Below, piece by piece: positions 1 through 8,260 of a DNA stretch of 18,049 nucleotides (within the stretch, counting starts at the first letter, position 1; each line of letters starts with the position of its first letter). A program made the translations under genes and the position numbers. The notes under the pieces were generated by a model. The model worked only from the letters and a program-made list of their open reading frames with translations. It did not search any database and had not been told where the DNA came from. Source of the stretch: Paracoccaceae bacterium (GTDB lineage Bacteria > Pseudomonadota > Alphaproteobacteria > Rhodobacterales > Rhodobacteraceae). The stretch is from contig SLQN01000520.1 in assembly GCA_007131465.1 (NCBI GenBank), forward strand, positions 1-18,049, given 5' to 3'.

Positions 1-1
1 G

Positions 2-1543
2 CTGCCGCTGGCCCCGTTGCCCGCACTGGTCTTCGCACTGGCTGGCGCGCCCGGAAGCGTGGTGCTGCCCGATCTGATGCTTGGGGTCGAACTTGCAGCG
101 GTCCCGGATGGGGCGCTGTTTCTGGGCATGACCGCGCTGGTCTGGGTGGTCGCGGGGTGGCACGCGGCGCTGACCATGGACCGAGGCGGCTATGCAGGCA
201 TCTTCACAAGCTTCTGGTGCCTGACCCTGGCAGGAAATCTGGGCGTGTTTCTGGCTGCGGATATCGTGACGTTCTATCTGGCTTTCGCGGCTGTCTCGCT
301 GGCCGCTTGGTTTCTGGTTGTCCATGACCGCACCCGCGCCGCGCTCAGTGCCGGACGGCTTTATATCACCCTTGCTGTGGTCGGCGAAGCCGCGCTGCTG
401 ATCGGGCTGATGATCGGCGCGGCGGCGGCCGCAGATTTGCAGATCAGCACCGTGCGCGCGGCCTTCGCGGACGCCCCCCTGGGCCAGTTGGGACTGGCCT
501 TGCTGGTCATCGCCTTCGGGATCAAGGCAGGGATGGTGCCCTTGCACGTCTGGTTGCCCGTCGCGCACCCGGCGGCACCTGTGCCCGGATCGGCGGTGCT
601 TTCGGGCGCGATCGTCAAGGCCGGGCTGATCGGCATGATTCTGTTCCTGCCCGACGGGACGCGTTGGAGCACTGTGCTGATCGTGCTGGGCCTTGCCGGT
701 GCGTTCGGCGCTGCGCTATGGGGTCTGACGCAACGCAATCCCAAGGCGGTGCTGGCCTATTCGACGGTCAGCCAGATGGGGTTGTTGCTGGTCCTTGTCG
801 GCGCGGGATCGGGGGGCGTGGCGTATTATGCGCTGCATCACGGGTTGGCCAAGGCCGCGTTGTTCCTGTGCGTGGGGCTTATGACCTTCGCAATCACCCC
901 GCGACACCGACAGATCGTGCTGGTCGCAGCCGGGCTGCTGGCGCTGTCGGTCGCAGGGCTGCCGCTGACAGGCGGCGCACTTGCGAAACTGGCAGGCAAG
1001 GCCGGGGTGAGCGGCGGCATCGCAATGGCGGTCACGTTCAGCGGTGTCACCACCACGCTGCTGATGGGCTGGTTCCTGATGAGGCTTGCAGAAATCGGTC
1101 CGAAGGCTGATCAGTCGGCGCTTTGGCGCAACGTCTTCGCAGGGATTGTCCTTCTGGCGGCGTTTGCGACGATCCTGCCCTGGGCGCTCTGGTCTGGCGA
1201 AGTGCCATTGCCGCGCGACTACCCGATCCGGCCGGGCAACATGCTGGACGGGCTTTGGCCTGTGCTTGCAGGGCTGGGGCTGATTCTCCTGGCCAGCCGC
1301 CTGACCCTACCCGAGGGCCCGCCCGGCTTCGCGCTTTATCCGACCGCAATGCGGATAATGCAGCCCGTTCTCAGGCAGCCATTCCTGCGAGAACGCGATC
1401 GCAACGGACCTCAGCGTCCGGTCCTGAGGCGTTTGCTACGTGTGAAACGGGCTGAAACATACCTTCTTCGGTGGTCGCGCACGGGATCGGCACTGGTGGG
1501 TATGGCGCTCGCGTTGGCTTGCATGATCTGGCTCGCAAGATGA
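2..1543 (+). CDS. Proton-translocating antiporter-like membrane subunit (complex I NuoL/NuoM, MrpD, HyfB superfamily), 5' partial
   Basis: An integral membrane protein of the proton-conducting superfamily shared by complex I, Mrp antiporters and group 4 hydrogenases (Proton_antipo_M type). The frame is open to the left edge. The residues before the TTG at 17 (LPLAP) fit the usual N-terminus of these proteins, so the true start probably lies just outside the window. Counting from that TTG (508 residues), the family's charged residues inside membrane helices are visible: Glu124 in VVGEAALL, Lys170 in FGIKAGMVPLHVWLP, Lys201 in SGAIVKAG, and the HHGLAKAALF segment with Lys279. In the family these form the proton path. 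The C-terminus is arginine-rich and ends with one more helix. Without the upstream genes I cannot tell whether it belongs to an Mrp-like, complex I-like or bicarbonate-uptake (DabB-like) complex. Superfamily is secure; subfamily is not. Confidence 0.85.
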   Translation: MPLAPLPALVFALAGAPGSVVLPDLMLGVELAAVPDGALFLGMTALVWVVAGWHAALTMDRGGYAGIFTSFWCLTLAGNLGVFLAADIVTFYLAFAAVSLAAWFLVVHDRTRAALSAGRLYITLAVVGEAALLIGLMIGAAAAADLQISTVRAAFADAPLGQLGLALLVIAFGIKAGMVPLHVWLPVAHPAAPVPGSAVLSGAIVKAGLIGMILFLPDGTRWSTVLIVLGLAGAFGAALWGLTQRNPKAVLAYSTVSQMGLLLVLVGAGSGGVAYYALHHGLAKAALFLCVGLMTFAITPRHRQIVLVAAGLLALSVAGLPLTGGALAKLAGKAGVSGGIAMAVTFSGVTTTLLMGWFLMRLAEIGPKADQSALWRNVFAGIVLLAAFATILPWALWSGEVPLPRDYPIRPGNMLDGLWPVLAGLGLILLASRLTLPEGPPGFALYPTAMRIMQPVLRQPFLRERDRNGPQRPVLRRLLRVKRAETYLLRWSRTGSALVGMALALACMIWLAR

Positions 1544-1554
1544 CCTGGATTCAA

Positions 1555-1571
1555 CGACACCGATGGTGTCG
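1555..1571. terminator. Possible bidirectional stem-loop between convergent genes
   Basis: A perfect 7-bp inverted repeat (CGACACC/GGTGTCG) with a 3-nt loop lies 12 nt after the stop of the antiporter-like gene and in front of the convergent DUF418 gene end. Only three T residues follow on the plus strand, so it is a weak terminator candidate rather than a clear one. Confidence 0.3.
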
Positions 1572-1651
1572 GATTTGGAGCGATCTATCCGCCCTGCTTG
1601 TCAGTACACCGGTAGGAGTTCCAACCTGCTTTCTGGTCGGTGAAACTCTTA

Positions 1652-2821
1652 TCAACACGTAACGCCACGCTTAATTATCGGCTGGGGCCGAAGGTGCGTC
1701 AGGCTACGCCAGAGCCATTCCCATGGACCGTAAGCGAAGCGTCTGAACCACAGGTGAGCAAATGCGGTGAGCAAAAGCGCGATTGCGACAGCCATTGCAA
1801 CAACAGCAAGCGTGCCCATCTGCCCCATCAGCCGGAACCCCCAGCCGTAAAACAGCGCCTGGCCGAGGATCGAGGCACCAAGATATCCGGTCAGGCTCAT
1901 TCGACCCAAAGGCGCGAGGAAAGAATGGATCCATCTTTCGCGTTGGCCGTGCAGGGCTGCACTCAGCAGCATCAGATATCCGAGCGCCATCATGGGCGTT
2001 GCCAGATAGAGCAGGAACCAGATCCCTTGTGGAGTCTCGATCAAGCGCAGCGCAACTCCGGCCGCGAAACCAACGGTCAAACACAGCGCTCCCAGGCGAA
2101 ACATGGGTCCGCGCAGCGCTTTCAGCCGGGACGGCAGGCGACTGCGTCCCACCGCCAGACCAAGCAGAAAAAGACCGGACAGCATGAAAAGCCGCAAGAC
2201 CAATGTTCCGTTCGCCCCGTCAGCCGCCCCTGTTACCATGGTCAGATTCTGGCCAACCGTATCGGCATAGCTGGCTGATGCGAAGGCTTGGAGGCTGTCG
2301 TCACGGCCTTCGGGCACGGGGGCAGGGGGATCGATCCCGCTCAGCACAAGTGCGACGGGTCCGGCAAGTATCAGCGCTGTGCCCAGCCCGATGATGCCCC
2401 GTTGCGGAAGCCGTGCAGCCAGCGGTAGTAACAGGCCCATCGCGGCGTAGGTCATCAGGATGTCGGCCCAGAACAGGAAGATGGCATTGAAAATGCCGAT
2501 CACGCCCAGGACAACGCTCCGCCGGACGATCTGGACGGACGACGCCCCATGCTCCGGTCCTGCGCGCGACAGGATCATGCTGAAGCTCAATCCGAACATG
2601 AAGGAAAACGCAGCAAGTGCCTTGCCATCGAAGAAAATGCTCAGAAACCCCCATGCCGCGCGATCAATCGGCCCAAGCATCTCGGCCCGCACATCCGGGC
2701 TCAGATAGGCCAGCCCTGACAGCGTCATCATGTTCATGATGATGACGATCGTCAGGATAACGGCCCGCAGGGCGTCGATACGGGTGTTGCGCTCGTTTCT
2801 GCTGCGCCTCAAAGATGCCAT
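1652..2821 (-). CDS. DUF418 family membrane protein (YeiB-like)
   Basis: A 389-residue polytopic membrane protein. The N-terminus reads RIDALRAVILTIVIIMNM, followed by FFDGKALAAFSFMFGLSFSM. Both are typical of the DUF418/YeiB group of acyltransferase-3-like membrane proteins. The C-terminal DUF418 domain is recognisable by GRMSLTGYLGASI, LFYGWG, and the ending RFAYGPWEWLWRSLTH. The molecular function of the family is not established. I place the start at the ATG at 2821 because GGAGG (2829-2833, minus strand) sits exactly 7 nt upstream; the longer frame opening at 2863 has no such site. It is convergent with the antiporter-like gene and follows the hydrolase gene on the same strand with a gap of about 270 bp, so it is probably transcribed separately. 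Nothing suggests damage. Confidence 0.88.
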   Translation of the reverse strand: MASLRRSRNERNTRIDALRAVILTIVIIMNMMTLSGLAYLSPDVRAEMLGPIDRAAWGFLSIFFDGKALAAFSFMFGLSFSMILSRAGPEHGASSVQIVRRSVVLGVIGIFNAIFLFWADILMTYAAMGLLLPLAARLPQRGIIGLGTALILAGPVALVLSGIDPPAPVPEGRDDSLQAFASASYADTVGQNLTMVTGAADGANGTLVLRLFMLSGLFLLGLAVGRSRLPSRLKALRGPMFRLGALCLTVGFAAGVALRLIETPQGIWFLLYLATPMMALGYLMLLSAALHGQRERWIHSFLAPLGRMSLTGYLGASILGQALFYGWGFRLMGQMGTLAVVAMAVAIALLLTAFAHLWFRRFAYGPWEWLWRSLTHLRPQPIIKRGVTC

Positions 2822-3095
2822 TGATCCACCTCCATTCGAGGGACCGTTCTTGTCCGGTGACAAGATGCGCAGGAAATAGTCCCCGTTGGTCAGTGCGGTA
2901 AATTATCAGGGTAGGCATCAAAGGCCAGTCGCGGACCCGTGATGCCTGCCGGATGGGCCATTCTTTGCCAAGTCTGTTTTTGGCGCGAGCAGGAGAGACA
3001 GGCGCTCAGGGCAGGGGATGGCGCTGCCTGTCTGTTGCGCGTTTTGCAAGTGGCGCACTCGGTCAGGTAGCCGGAAATGCTGATTCCTGCAGCAG
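2822..3095. other. Intergenic region between two minus-strand genes
   Basis: No supported gene. It holds the ribosome binding site of the DUF418 gene (GGAGG, 2829-2833). It should also hold that gene's promoter and the 3' end of the hydrolase transcript. A 7-bp GACAGGC/GCCTGTC inverted repeat around 2996-3031 could be part of an imperfect terminator for the hydrolase gene, but the loop is long and there is no clear T-run, so I do not call it. Confidence 0.4.
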
Positions 3096-4760
3096 TTAAC
3101 CCGGCGGGGTAACCTGACGGACCAGCGCATCAAGCGCATCATCGGTCCAATCCGGGTGATCCAGCAACATGGCCCAGGCGCGCGCATAGCTGTCAAAGCT
3201 GTATCGATGTCCATAGCCACGCGGAGGCTTGATCGCGGTCATCATATCCACCCCAAGCTGAAGGAATGATACTGCCGGCAGCCAACGCAGATCCGCAGAG
3301 ACATCCGGCGCGCGTGGCCCGGTCATCCAGTACGGAGGCCGCCAGGCTGCGCGCGGATCGAAGAATGTCACCGCGTCGCTAGGGTATTGCAGATAGAGAA
3401 TCCGAAAACTGCCCCACGGGGCTGCGGTGCTGGAGGTGCGTCCAGCCTGGTTCATGAAGCGCACAGCCCTGCCGTCGCGGTAGGCTGGCAGCCATGCGGG
3501 TGTGCCCGGGTTTCGGTTGCGCGTAACCTCGGACCATGTCGGGCTGTTGAAAGGCGGCCCGATCCAGAGCGCACCGTCATAGGGGTCTCCGATGACCTGA
3601 TGCAGATCATGGCTCAATTCGGAATTCAGGGCGCCAAGACTAAGGCCAGTGAGGTAGAGCGCAGGTCGCGCCTCTCGGGGTAGTGAGCGCCAATGGTCAT
3701 AGACTTTCGCAAACACAGCGCGTGCTGTCTCGACCCCGTATTCAGGGTCGGTCAACAGTGCGAGCCAGCTTGCCACATAGGAGTATTGCACCGACACAGT
3801 CGCGACATCCCCTTGGAGGACATATTCCAGCGCCTGCTGGCCGTAGACATTGACTGCGCCGGTTCCCGTTGGCGTTGCGATGACCAGCGTGCTGCGGGAA
3901 AATGCGTCGATGCGCTTGAGTTCGGCCAGCGCGAGGGCCGCGCGTGCCTCTGGATCGGGGCCTGAATTCAACCCGACATAGACGCGCAAGGGGTCTTGCG
4001 CAGTGCGGCCAGTGGCGGCCTCGATCCCGGCACGGTCCGGACCTGCCGCAATCATCGCCCGGCCGGCCCGTCCCAGTTCTTCCCAGTCAAGCAATGAGCC
4101 CGGCGCACCGGTTTTGAACGGATCCTCGGGGCGCGGGCTGGTGTCCTCGAAGACACCGTCGAGCCCGGCATAGACACGGTCCACTGCGGTCAGGCCAGCG
4201 CGCACCAGAACGCCATTTCCGATATTCCAGAAAAGCAGCGCCGTCAGGGTGACTGCCACCAGAAAGGCCTGAGGCCCCGGCAGCACGCGCGCCAGCCCTG
4301 CTGCCATTTTGACGACCACAAACCATGATAACCGCGCAAACCAGACCAGCAACAGAAACACTGCCGCCGCTCCCGCCGCTATCGAGAGCGGGCGCACAGT
4401 GTCGACGGGAGGCATTTCCATCAGTGCGCGCAAGCCGTTTTGCCATTCCGACGCCTGCCAGAGCGCCACAACGGCCACGAGCAGACAAAGCAGCGCAGCA
4501 AGGAAGCGGACCTGCGCCTGCAATCGATGCGGCAAAGGTGGGAATTCAAGTCTGTGCCACAGCGCCGACAGGATCAAACCCGTTGCGTGACCGGCTGTAA
4601 GGCTGACACCACTCAGCAACGCTTGAACCAGAGTATCCCGAGGCACCAGACTGGGGGTCAGCGACACCACGAAAAACAAAGAGGCCAGTGTCAACGCAGG
4701 CAGGCTGACCTTCGGAAGCCATGCGACAGAGGGGCGTATTGATGGCAAACGCAAGCTCAT
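3096..4760 (-). CDS. Membrane-anchored alpha/beta-hydrolase (Abhydrolase_9 family)
   Basis: A 554-residue protein with two parts. Residues about 20-180 hold several hydrophobic segments, matching the N-terminal membrane domain found in this family. Residues about 255-550 form the alpha/beta-hydrolase domain, with YVGLNSGPDPEARAALAL, VIATPTGTGAVN, VSVQYSYVASWLALL and the nucleophile elbow YLTGLSLGALNSEL (Ser374). Homologues usually show GESLG at the elbow; here Leu replaces Glu. The segment ALWIGPPFNSPTW is also typical. The family is annotated as a predicted hydrolase whose substrate is unknown; similarity to lipid or ester hydrolases is only structural. No clear Shine-Dalgarno precedes the ATG at 4760, but the next part of the frame is already hydrophobic, so a much later start is unlikely. 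It is probably a single-gene unit, with no functional link to its neighbours apparent. Confidence 0.85.
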   Translation of the reverse strand: MSLRLPSIRPSVAWLPKVSLPALTLASLFFVVSLTPSLVPRDTLVQALLSGVSLTAGHATGLILSALWHRLEFPPLPHRLQAQVRFLAALLCLLVAVVALWQASEWQNGLRALMEMPPVDTVRPLSIAAGAAAVFLLLVWFARLSWFVVVKMAAGLARVLPGPQAFLVAVTLTALLFWNIGNGVLVRAGLTAVDRVYAGLDGVFEDTSPRPEDPFKTGAPGSLLDWEELGRAGRAMIAAGPDRAGIEAATGRTAQDPLRVYVGLNSGPDPEARAALALAELKRIDAFSRSTLVIATPTGTGAVNVYGQQALEYVLQGDVATVSVQYSYVASWLALLTDPEYGVETARAVFAKVYDHWRSLPREARPALYLTGLSLGALNSELSHDLHQVIGDPYDGALWIGPPFNSPTWSEVTRNRNPGTPAWLPAYRDGRAVRFMNQAGRTSSTAAPWGSFRILYLQYPSDAVTFFDPRAAWRPPYWMTGPRAPDVSADLRWLPAVSFLQLGVDMMTAIKPPRGYGHRYSFDSYARAWAMLLDHPDWTDDALDALVRQVTPPG

Positions 4761-5199
4761 TCGCGTGCTGCGACAAGTTGGAAGGGTTTCGCAAAAGCCG
4801 GGGCAGCACGGGCGTCAGACCATTCCGCACTTATCTTTCCGATGCTGACGAGATGCCACACGGTTTTGTCACGCAAACAAGAACCGGAAGTCTGCCCAGG
4901 CACCGTGCGCGGTGTCGACATAAGATTCTCTGGGATCAGGAGATCACGCCCTTTGCTGCGAAGTTGACACCTTTAACCGCATACCCATTTCGCAGACGAG
5001 GAACAAGATTCTCGCCATCACATCTTGCCGATCTGCGGGGATGCTTGCGCTATCGCTCCCAGGTATTCGACAACACAACCCCGCGCGGCGTGATCTTGCC
5101 TTGGGTTTTCGGCATCGCAGCCGTTCACTTTCTGCGCATGGCGCTGCGCGCTCGCCAAGGTTGGCTGTTCACCGGACGTAGACCAAAGGGAAGTCAGTA
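4761..5199. other. Non-coding stretch of about 440 bp
   Basis: I find no supported gene. A plus-strand frame spans most of it (4721-5293), but it overlaps the 5' end of the hydrolase gene and the 3' end of the regulator gene on the opposite strand. It has no family resemblance and no ribosome binding site I can see. The region must contain the promoter of the minus-strand hydrolase gene and the 3' end of the IclR transcript. Its length is unusual for this compact window, and it could hold the residue of a deleted gene, but nothing is recognisable. Confidence 0.35.
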
Positions 5200-5961
5200 T
5201 CAGCTTGTTTTTCTGATATCCTGTCCGACGCTCCAGCCAAGTCTTGCTGACATTTCACACGCAACTTTGCTGATCTGCGGGCCGAGTTTTTGACGAAACA
5301 CAGGCGTGAACACCCGAACAGATCCGGTCGCACCGATGGACATTGTTGCCCCCGGTCCGTTCGGCGCAAGCGGGGCCGCGACCGAGCACATGCCGCGCTC
5401 GATTTCTTCCACACATTCCGCAAAACCGCGCGCGCGAATGGTTGCAAACTCCGCCTCCAGGTCCGCCACGCGTGTCAGGGTGAATTCGGTATAGGCGCGC
5501 AACCGGCCTTCCAGTTCAGCGGTCGGGAACAGGTGCGGCGAAAAGGCGGCGACGGCCTTTGAGCAGGAACAGGCATGCAGGGGGCGCTTTCCCAGACCCG
5601 GATGGAGATAGGACACACCCGTCTCCGGCGTCTCGACATGAATGATTTCCACAGATTTCCCGCGCAGCCGCGAGAGGAAAAACGCCGCGCCGAATTCGGC
5701 CGCCGCATGTTTCAACGTTGGCGCAATCAGGGCCAGCAGCGCACGGTCTGACTGATCCGTGTGTGTGATCTGCTTCAGGCGGGCACCGATCGTGAACCGC
5801 CCGCGCGCGACAGGGTCCAACAGGCCGACAGCCACAAGGTCTTGCACCAATCTGTAGGCAGACGGCTTTGGCAGGTCCGAATGGGCGCAAATCTCGGCCA
5901 CCGTTGCCTCGCCCTTCTGTCCTACGATTTCGAGAATGCATGTGAGGCGTTCCAGATGCAT
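5200..5961 (-). CDS. IclR-family transcriptional regulator
   Basis: A 253-residue regulator. Residues 1-62 form the winged helix-turn-helix (LERLTCILEIVG, TVAEICAHSDLPKPSAYRLVQDLV, GRFTIG). Residues about 75-250 form the IclR effector domain, with PTLKHAAAEFGAAFFL, the conserved LHPGLGKRPLHACSCSKAVAAF stretch, RARGFAECVEEIERGMCSVAAPL and a C-terminal MSARLGW. IclR proteins commonly act as repressors or activators of catabolic operons next to them, responding to a pathway metabolite. Start at the ATG at 5961: AAGG lies 8 nt upstream on the minus strand. It is divergent from the SELENBP operon, with about 70 bp between the start codons, and two short palindromes lie in that gap. This makes it the likely local regulator; the effector cannot be read from sequence. 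Confidence 0.92.
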   Translation of the reverse strand: MHLERLTCILEIVGQKGEATVAEICAHSDLPKPSAYRLVQDLVAVGLLDPVARGRFTIGARLKQITHTDQSDRALLALIAPTLKHAAAEFGAAFFLSRLRGKSVEIIHVETPETGVSYLHPGLGKRPLHACSCSKAVAAFSPHLFPTAELEGRLRAYTEFTLTRVADLEAEFATIRARGFAECVEEIERGMCSVAAPLAPNGPGATMSIGATGSVRVFTPVFRQKLGPQISKVACEMSARLGWSVGQDIRKTS

Positions 5962-5975
5962 GATTTTTACCTTGT

Positions 5976-6005
5976 GATAATATTATTCTCGATTTACGAT
6001 AAATC
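5976..6005. promoter_or_regulatory. Two adjacent palindromes in the iclR/mtoX divergent intergenic region (candidate operator)
   Basis: An uninterrupted 10-bp palindrome, ATAATATTAT (5977-5986), is followed closely by an inverted repeat GATTTA-CGA-TAAATC (5991-6005). They fill the centre of the roughly 70-bp gap between the regulator and the operon. The AT-rich composition stands out from the surrounding GC-rich genes. IclR proteins bind short palindromes in this position, so this is a plausible operator overlapping both promoters. No footprint is known; the assignment is inferred from position and symmetry. Confidence 0.5.
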
Positions 6006-6031
6006 TGTCATGATCGCAAGGGAGGAGTGTG

Positions 6032-7390
6032 ATGATGGACGGCGCATGTTGCGGCCCCGGGTATGCAAGCCCGGCCGAGGCCATCAAGGCCCCACGCGAA
6101 AAACTGCTTTACACGATCGCCATCTACACGGGCACCGGCATTCAGAAACCGGACTACCTGGCGACGGTTGATGCGGACCCCGACAGCCCGACCTATTCAC
6201 AGGTCATTCACCGCCTCGAGATGCCCGGCATCGGGGACGAGCTGCACCATATGGGGTGGAACGCCTGTTCGTCGTGCCATGACGACGCGGGCATGTCGCG
6301 CAAATACCTGCTGGTGCCCGGTGTGCGGTCCAACAACATCCACGTGGTCGATACCGCAACCGATCCGCGCGCGCCACGCCTGCACAAGGTGATCGACGGG
6401 GCGGAGATCAAGTCGAAGACCAACCTCAGCGGTCCCCACACCGTGCATTGCCTGGGCTCCGAGATCATCATTTCGTTCCTTGGCGACGCGCGCGGCGAAG
6501 CCCCTGGTGGCTATCTGCATCTCAACAAGGAGTTCGAGATCTTGGGCCGGTGGGAAGACACCATGGGCGACATCCCGTTCAGCTATGATTTCTGGTATCA
6601 GCCGCGCCACAATGTCATGGTGTCCTCGGAATGGGCCGCGCCCAACACCTTCATGCCGGGGTTCGACCTGGAAGAAGTGGGGCACCTGAAATATGGCCGC
6701 CGCCTGCACATCTGGGATTTCAAGGCACGCAAACCGGTCGAGACCCTGTATCTCGGCGAAGACGGGCTGATCCCGCTGGAAGTGAAATTCCACCATGACC
6801 CTGACAGCACCCACGGCTTTTGCGGTGCGGCCCTGTCGGCCAACGTGATCCATTTCTGGAAATCCGACGCGGGCAAGTGGGAATGGGAAAAGATCATCGA
6901 TGTCGAGAACGAGCCGCACCCCGAATGGCCGATCCCGATCCCGGGGGTGATGAGCGCGATCCTCATATCGATGGACGACAGGTATCTTTACCTGAACAAC
7001 TGGCTGCACGGCGACATGCGCCAGTACGATATCAGCGATCCCCACAACCCTGTACTGACGGGGCAGGTCTATATGGGCGGTCTGCTGGGCCGCGCGCCCG
7101 AGGTCAATGGCGTCAAGGTTGCGGGCGGGCCGCAGATGTATCAGCTCTCGCTCGACGGCAAGCGGCTTTATGTCACGACCTCCCTGTTCTCGACGTGGGA
7201 CAACCAGTTCTACCCCGAGATCCGCACGCAAGGCGGCGTCATGCTGATGATCGACTGCGATGTCGAAAACGGCGGCATGACGATCAACGAGGATTTCGTC
7301 GTGGATTTCGGCAAGGAACCCAACGGCCCCTCTCGCTGCCACGAAACCCGCTATCCCGGCGGCGACTGCACAAGCGACATCTGGCTGTGA
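6032..7390 (+). CDS. mtoX: SELENBP1/SBP56-family protein, candidate methanethiol oxidase
   Basis: A 452-residue protein of the selenium-binding-protein family, close to human SELENBP1 along its whole length. Visible family motifs are CCGPGYASPAEAIKAPRE at the N-terminus, PDYLATVDADP, QVIHRLEMP, DELHHMGWNACSSC (Cys79, Cys82), YDFWYQPRHNVM, SSEWAAPN, DGLIPLEVKFHH, NWLHGDMRQYDISDP, VAGGPQMYQLSLDGKRLYVT, and the terminal HETRYPGGDC-SDIW. Bacterial MtoX and human SELENBP1 oxidise methanethiol with oxygen and water to formaldehyde, hydrogen sulfide and hydrogen peroxide, using copper. No signal peptide is visible, unlike the periplasmic Hyphomicrobium enzyme, so a cytoplasmic location is likely. 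Start at ATG 6032 follows GGGAGG by 6-7 nt; a GTG at 6029 and an ATG at 6035 are alternatives. It is the first gene of an operon and overlaps the ferredoxin start. Confidence 0.9.
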   Translation: MMDGACCGPGYASPAEAIKAPREKLLYTIAIYTGTGIQKPDYLATVDADPDSPTYSQVIHRLEMPGIGDELHHMGWNACSSCHDDAGMSRKYLLVPGVRSNNIHVVDTATDPRAPRLHKVIDGAEIKSKTNLSGPHTVHCLGSEIIISFLGDARGEAPGGYLHLNKEFEILGRWEDTMGDIPFSYDFWYQPRHNVMVSSEWAAPNTFMPGFDLEEVGHLKYGRRLHIWDFKARKPVETLYLGEDGLIPLEVKFHHDPDSTHGFCGAALSANVIHFWKSDAGKWEWEKIIDVENEPHPEWPIPIPGVMSAILISMDDRYLYLNNWLHGDMRQYDISDPHNPVLTGQVYMGGLLGRAPEVNGVKVAGGPQMYQLSLDGKRLYVTTSLFSTWDNQFYPEIRTQGGVMLMIDCDVENGGMTINEDFVVDFGKEPNGPSRCHETRYPGGDCTSDIWL

Positions 7391-7755
7391 GTGCGACCCG
7401 CACCATAACGATCGCCAATCGCGGCGGTGCTGTCTATCAGGTCGAGGCCCGCCGTCCGTTGCTGGACACCCTGCGCGCGCAGGGCGTCGATCTGCCTTAC
7501 GGTTGCAGATACGGCGGCTGCATCACCTGTGCGGCCAGGCTGACCGCAGGTAAGGTCGACCAGCGCCGCCAGGTGGCGCTGAACAATCGTCAGATCAACA
7601 ATGGCTATGTCCTCCTTTGCGTCGCCCGCGCCGTCACCGATTGCACTTTGGAAATCGGCGTTGAAAGCCATGACAAACTCTACCGCAACCCATTCCTCGA
7701 CCCGCTGCAGCCGCATGAGCTGAAGGCGGATATCGCCACACCGAAGGAAGGTTAA
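7387..7755 (+). CDS. Plant-type [2Fe-2S] ferredoxin
   Basis: A 122-residue electron carrier. It has the classical ligand pattern C-x4-C-x2-C-x29-C, at Cys40, Cys45, Cys48 and Cys78 (PYGCRYGGCITCAA ... YVLLCVA), inside an ordinary ferredoxin fold (LLDTLRAQGVDLPYG). A tail of about 35 residues follows the usual domain. The frame is open far upstream through the SELENBP gene, but the real start is the GTG at 7387. It overlaps the SELENBP stop as GTGA, and from there the sequence is ferredoxin-like at once. The overlap implies translational coupling and a shared job, for instance delivering or accepting electrons for an enzyme of this operon. No reductase or oxygenase partner is encoded beside it, so its redox partner is unknown. 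Confidence 0.9.
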   Translation: MSATRTITIANRGGAVYQVEARRPLLDTLRAQGVDLPYGCRYGGCITCAARLTAGKVDQRRQVALNNRQINNGYVLLCVARAVTDCTLEIGVESHDKLYRNPFLDPLQPHELKADIATPKEG

Positions 7756-7756
7756 C

Positions 7757-8221
7757 ATGCCTGCAGCAGCACTTGATAAGCTTTACGATTACGACCAGCA
7801 GGACATCGCTGACATCCTGAAATCGGTCAGGACCATCGCCATGGTGGGCGCGAGTGCCGACAAGACCAAGTTCAGCTATGGGGTGCTGCGCGTGTTGCAC
7901 GAAACCGGATACGACATGATCCCGGTGAACCCGAACCCCAACCTGACCGAGATCCGTGGGATTCCAGTGTATCATTCGCTCAAGGAAATCGACCGCCCCG
8001 TTGACATGGTCGAGGTCTTCCGCCCGAAAGAGGAATTCTACGCCATCGCCGAACAGGCGATTGCCATTGGTGCGAAAGTGCTCTGGGGACAAATCGGGGT
8101 TTATGACGACCGGGCGGCGAAGCTTGCGCAGGATGCGGGATTGAAAGTGGTGATGAACCGCTGCCCCAAGATCGAGTTGTTCCGCCCGTTCTGGAAGCCC
8201 CGCCTCGACCTCGCGATCTGA
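7757..8221 (+). CDS. CoA-binding domain protein (YccU-like)
   Basis: A 154-residue single-domain protein with a CoA-binding Rossmann fold (CoA_binding_2 type). The nucleotide-binding loop is VRTIAMVGASADKTKFS, followed by GYDMIPVNPN, VYHSLKEIDRPVDMVEVF, KVLWGQIGVYDD and a terminal VMNRCPKIE. These proteins resemble the CoA-binding domain of succinyl-CoA synthetase alpha but lack the ligase parts; their physiological role is not defined. The ATG at 7757 follows the ferredoxin stop by one base, with GGAAGG just upstream, so it is co-transcribed and probably co-translated. Its presence beside a crotonase and an acyl-CoA ligase remnant fits a CoA-dependent pathway. Confidence 0.88.
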   Translation: MPAAALDKLYDYDQQDIADILKSVRTIAMVGASADKTKFSYGVLRVLHETGYDMIPVNPNPNLTEIRGIPVYHSLKEIDRPVDMVEVFRPKEEFYAIAEQAIAIGAKVLWGQIGVYDDRAAKLAQDAGLKVVMNRCPKIELFRPFWKPRLDLAI

Positions 8222-8223
8222 CA

Positions 8224-8244
8224 CGGGCGGCCTGACGCCGCCCG
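8224..8244 (+). other. Intercistronic GC hairpin
   Basis: A perfect 8-bp GC-only inverted repeat (CGGGCGGC/GCCGCCCG) with a 5-nt loop begins 3 nt after the CoA-binding stop. It is followed by GAAAAGGAG, not by a T-run, so it is not a normal intrinsic terminator. It could pause transcription or protect the 3' end of the upstream mRNA segment. Confidence 0.45.
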
Positions 8245-8260
8245 GAAAAGGAGCCTGATT

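Noticed and set aside
4721..5293. 190-codon plus-strand frame across the 4761-5199 gap
   Set aside because: Overlaps the ends of two minus-strand genes, has no ribosome binding site or recognisable domain, and is rich in Arg, Ser and Pro like random GC-rich frames.
6197..7342. 381-codon minus-strand open frame opposite the SELENBP gene
   Set aside because: Antisense shadow of a strongly conserved gene; composition (many Val, His, Arg, Asp) is typical of mirror frames and there is no start signal.
6820..7386. Upstream extension of the ferredoxin frame through the SELENBP gene
   Set aside because: The extension is an out-of-frame reading of SELENBP; ferredoxin similarity begins at the GTG at 7387.
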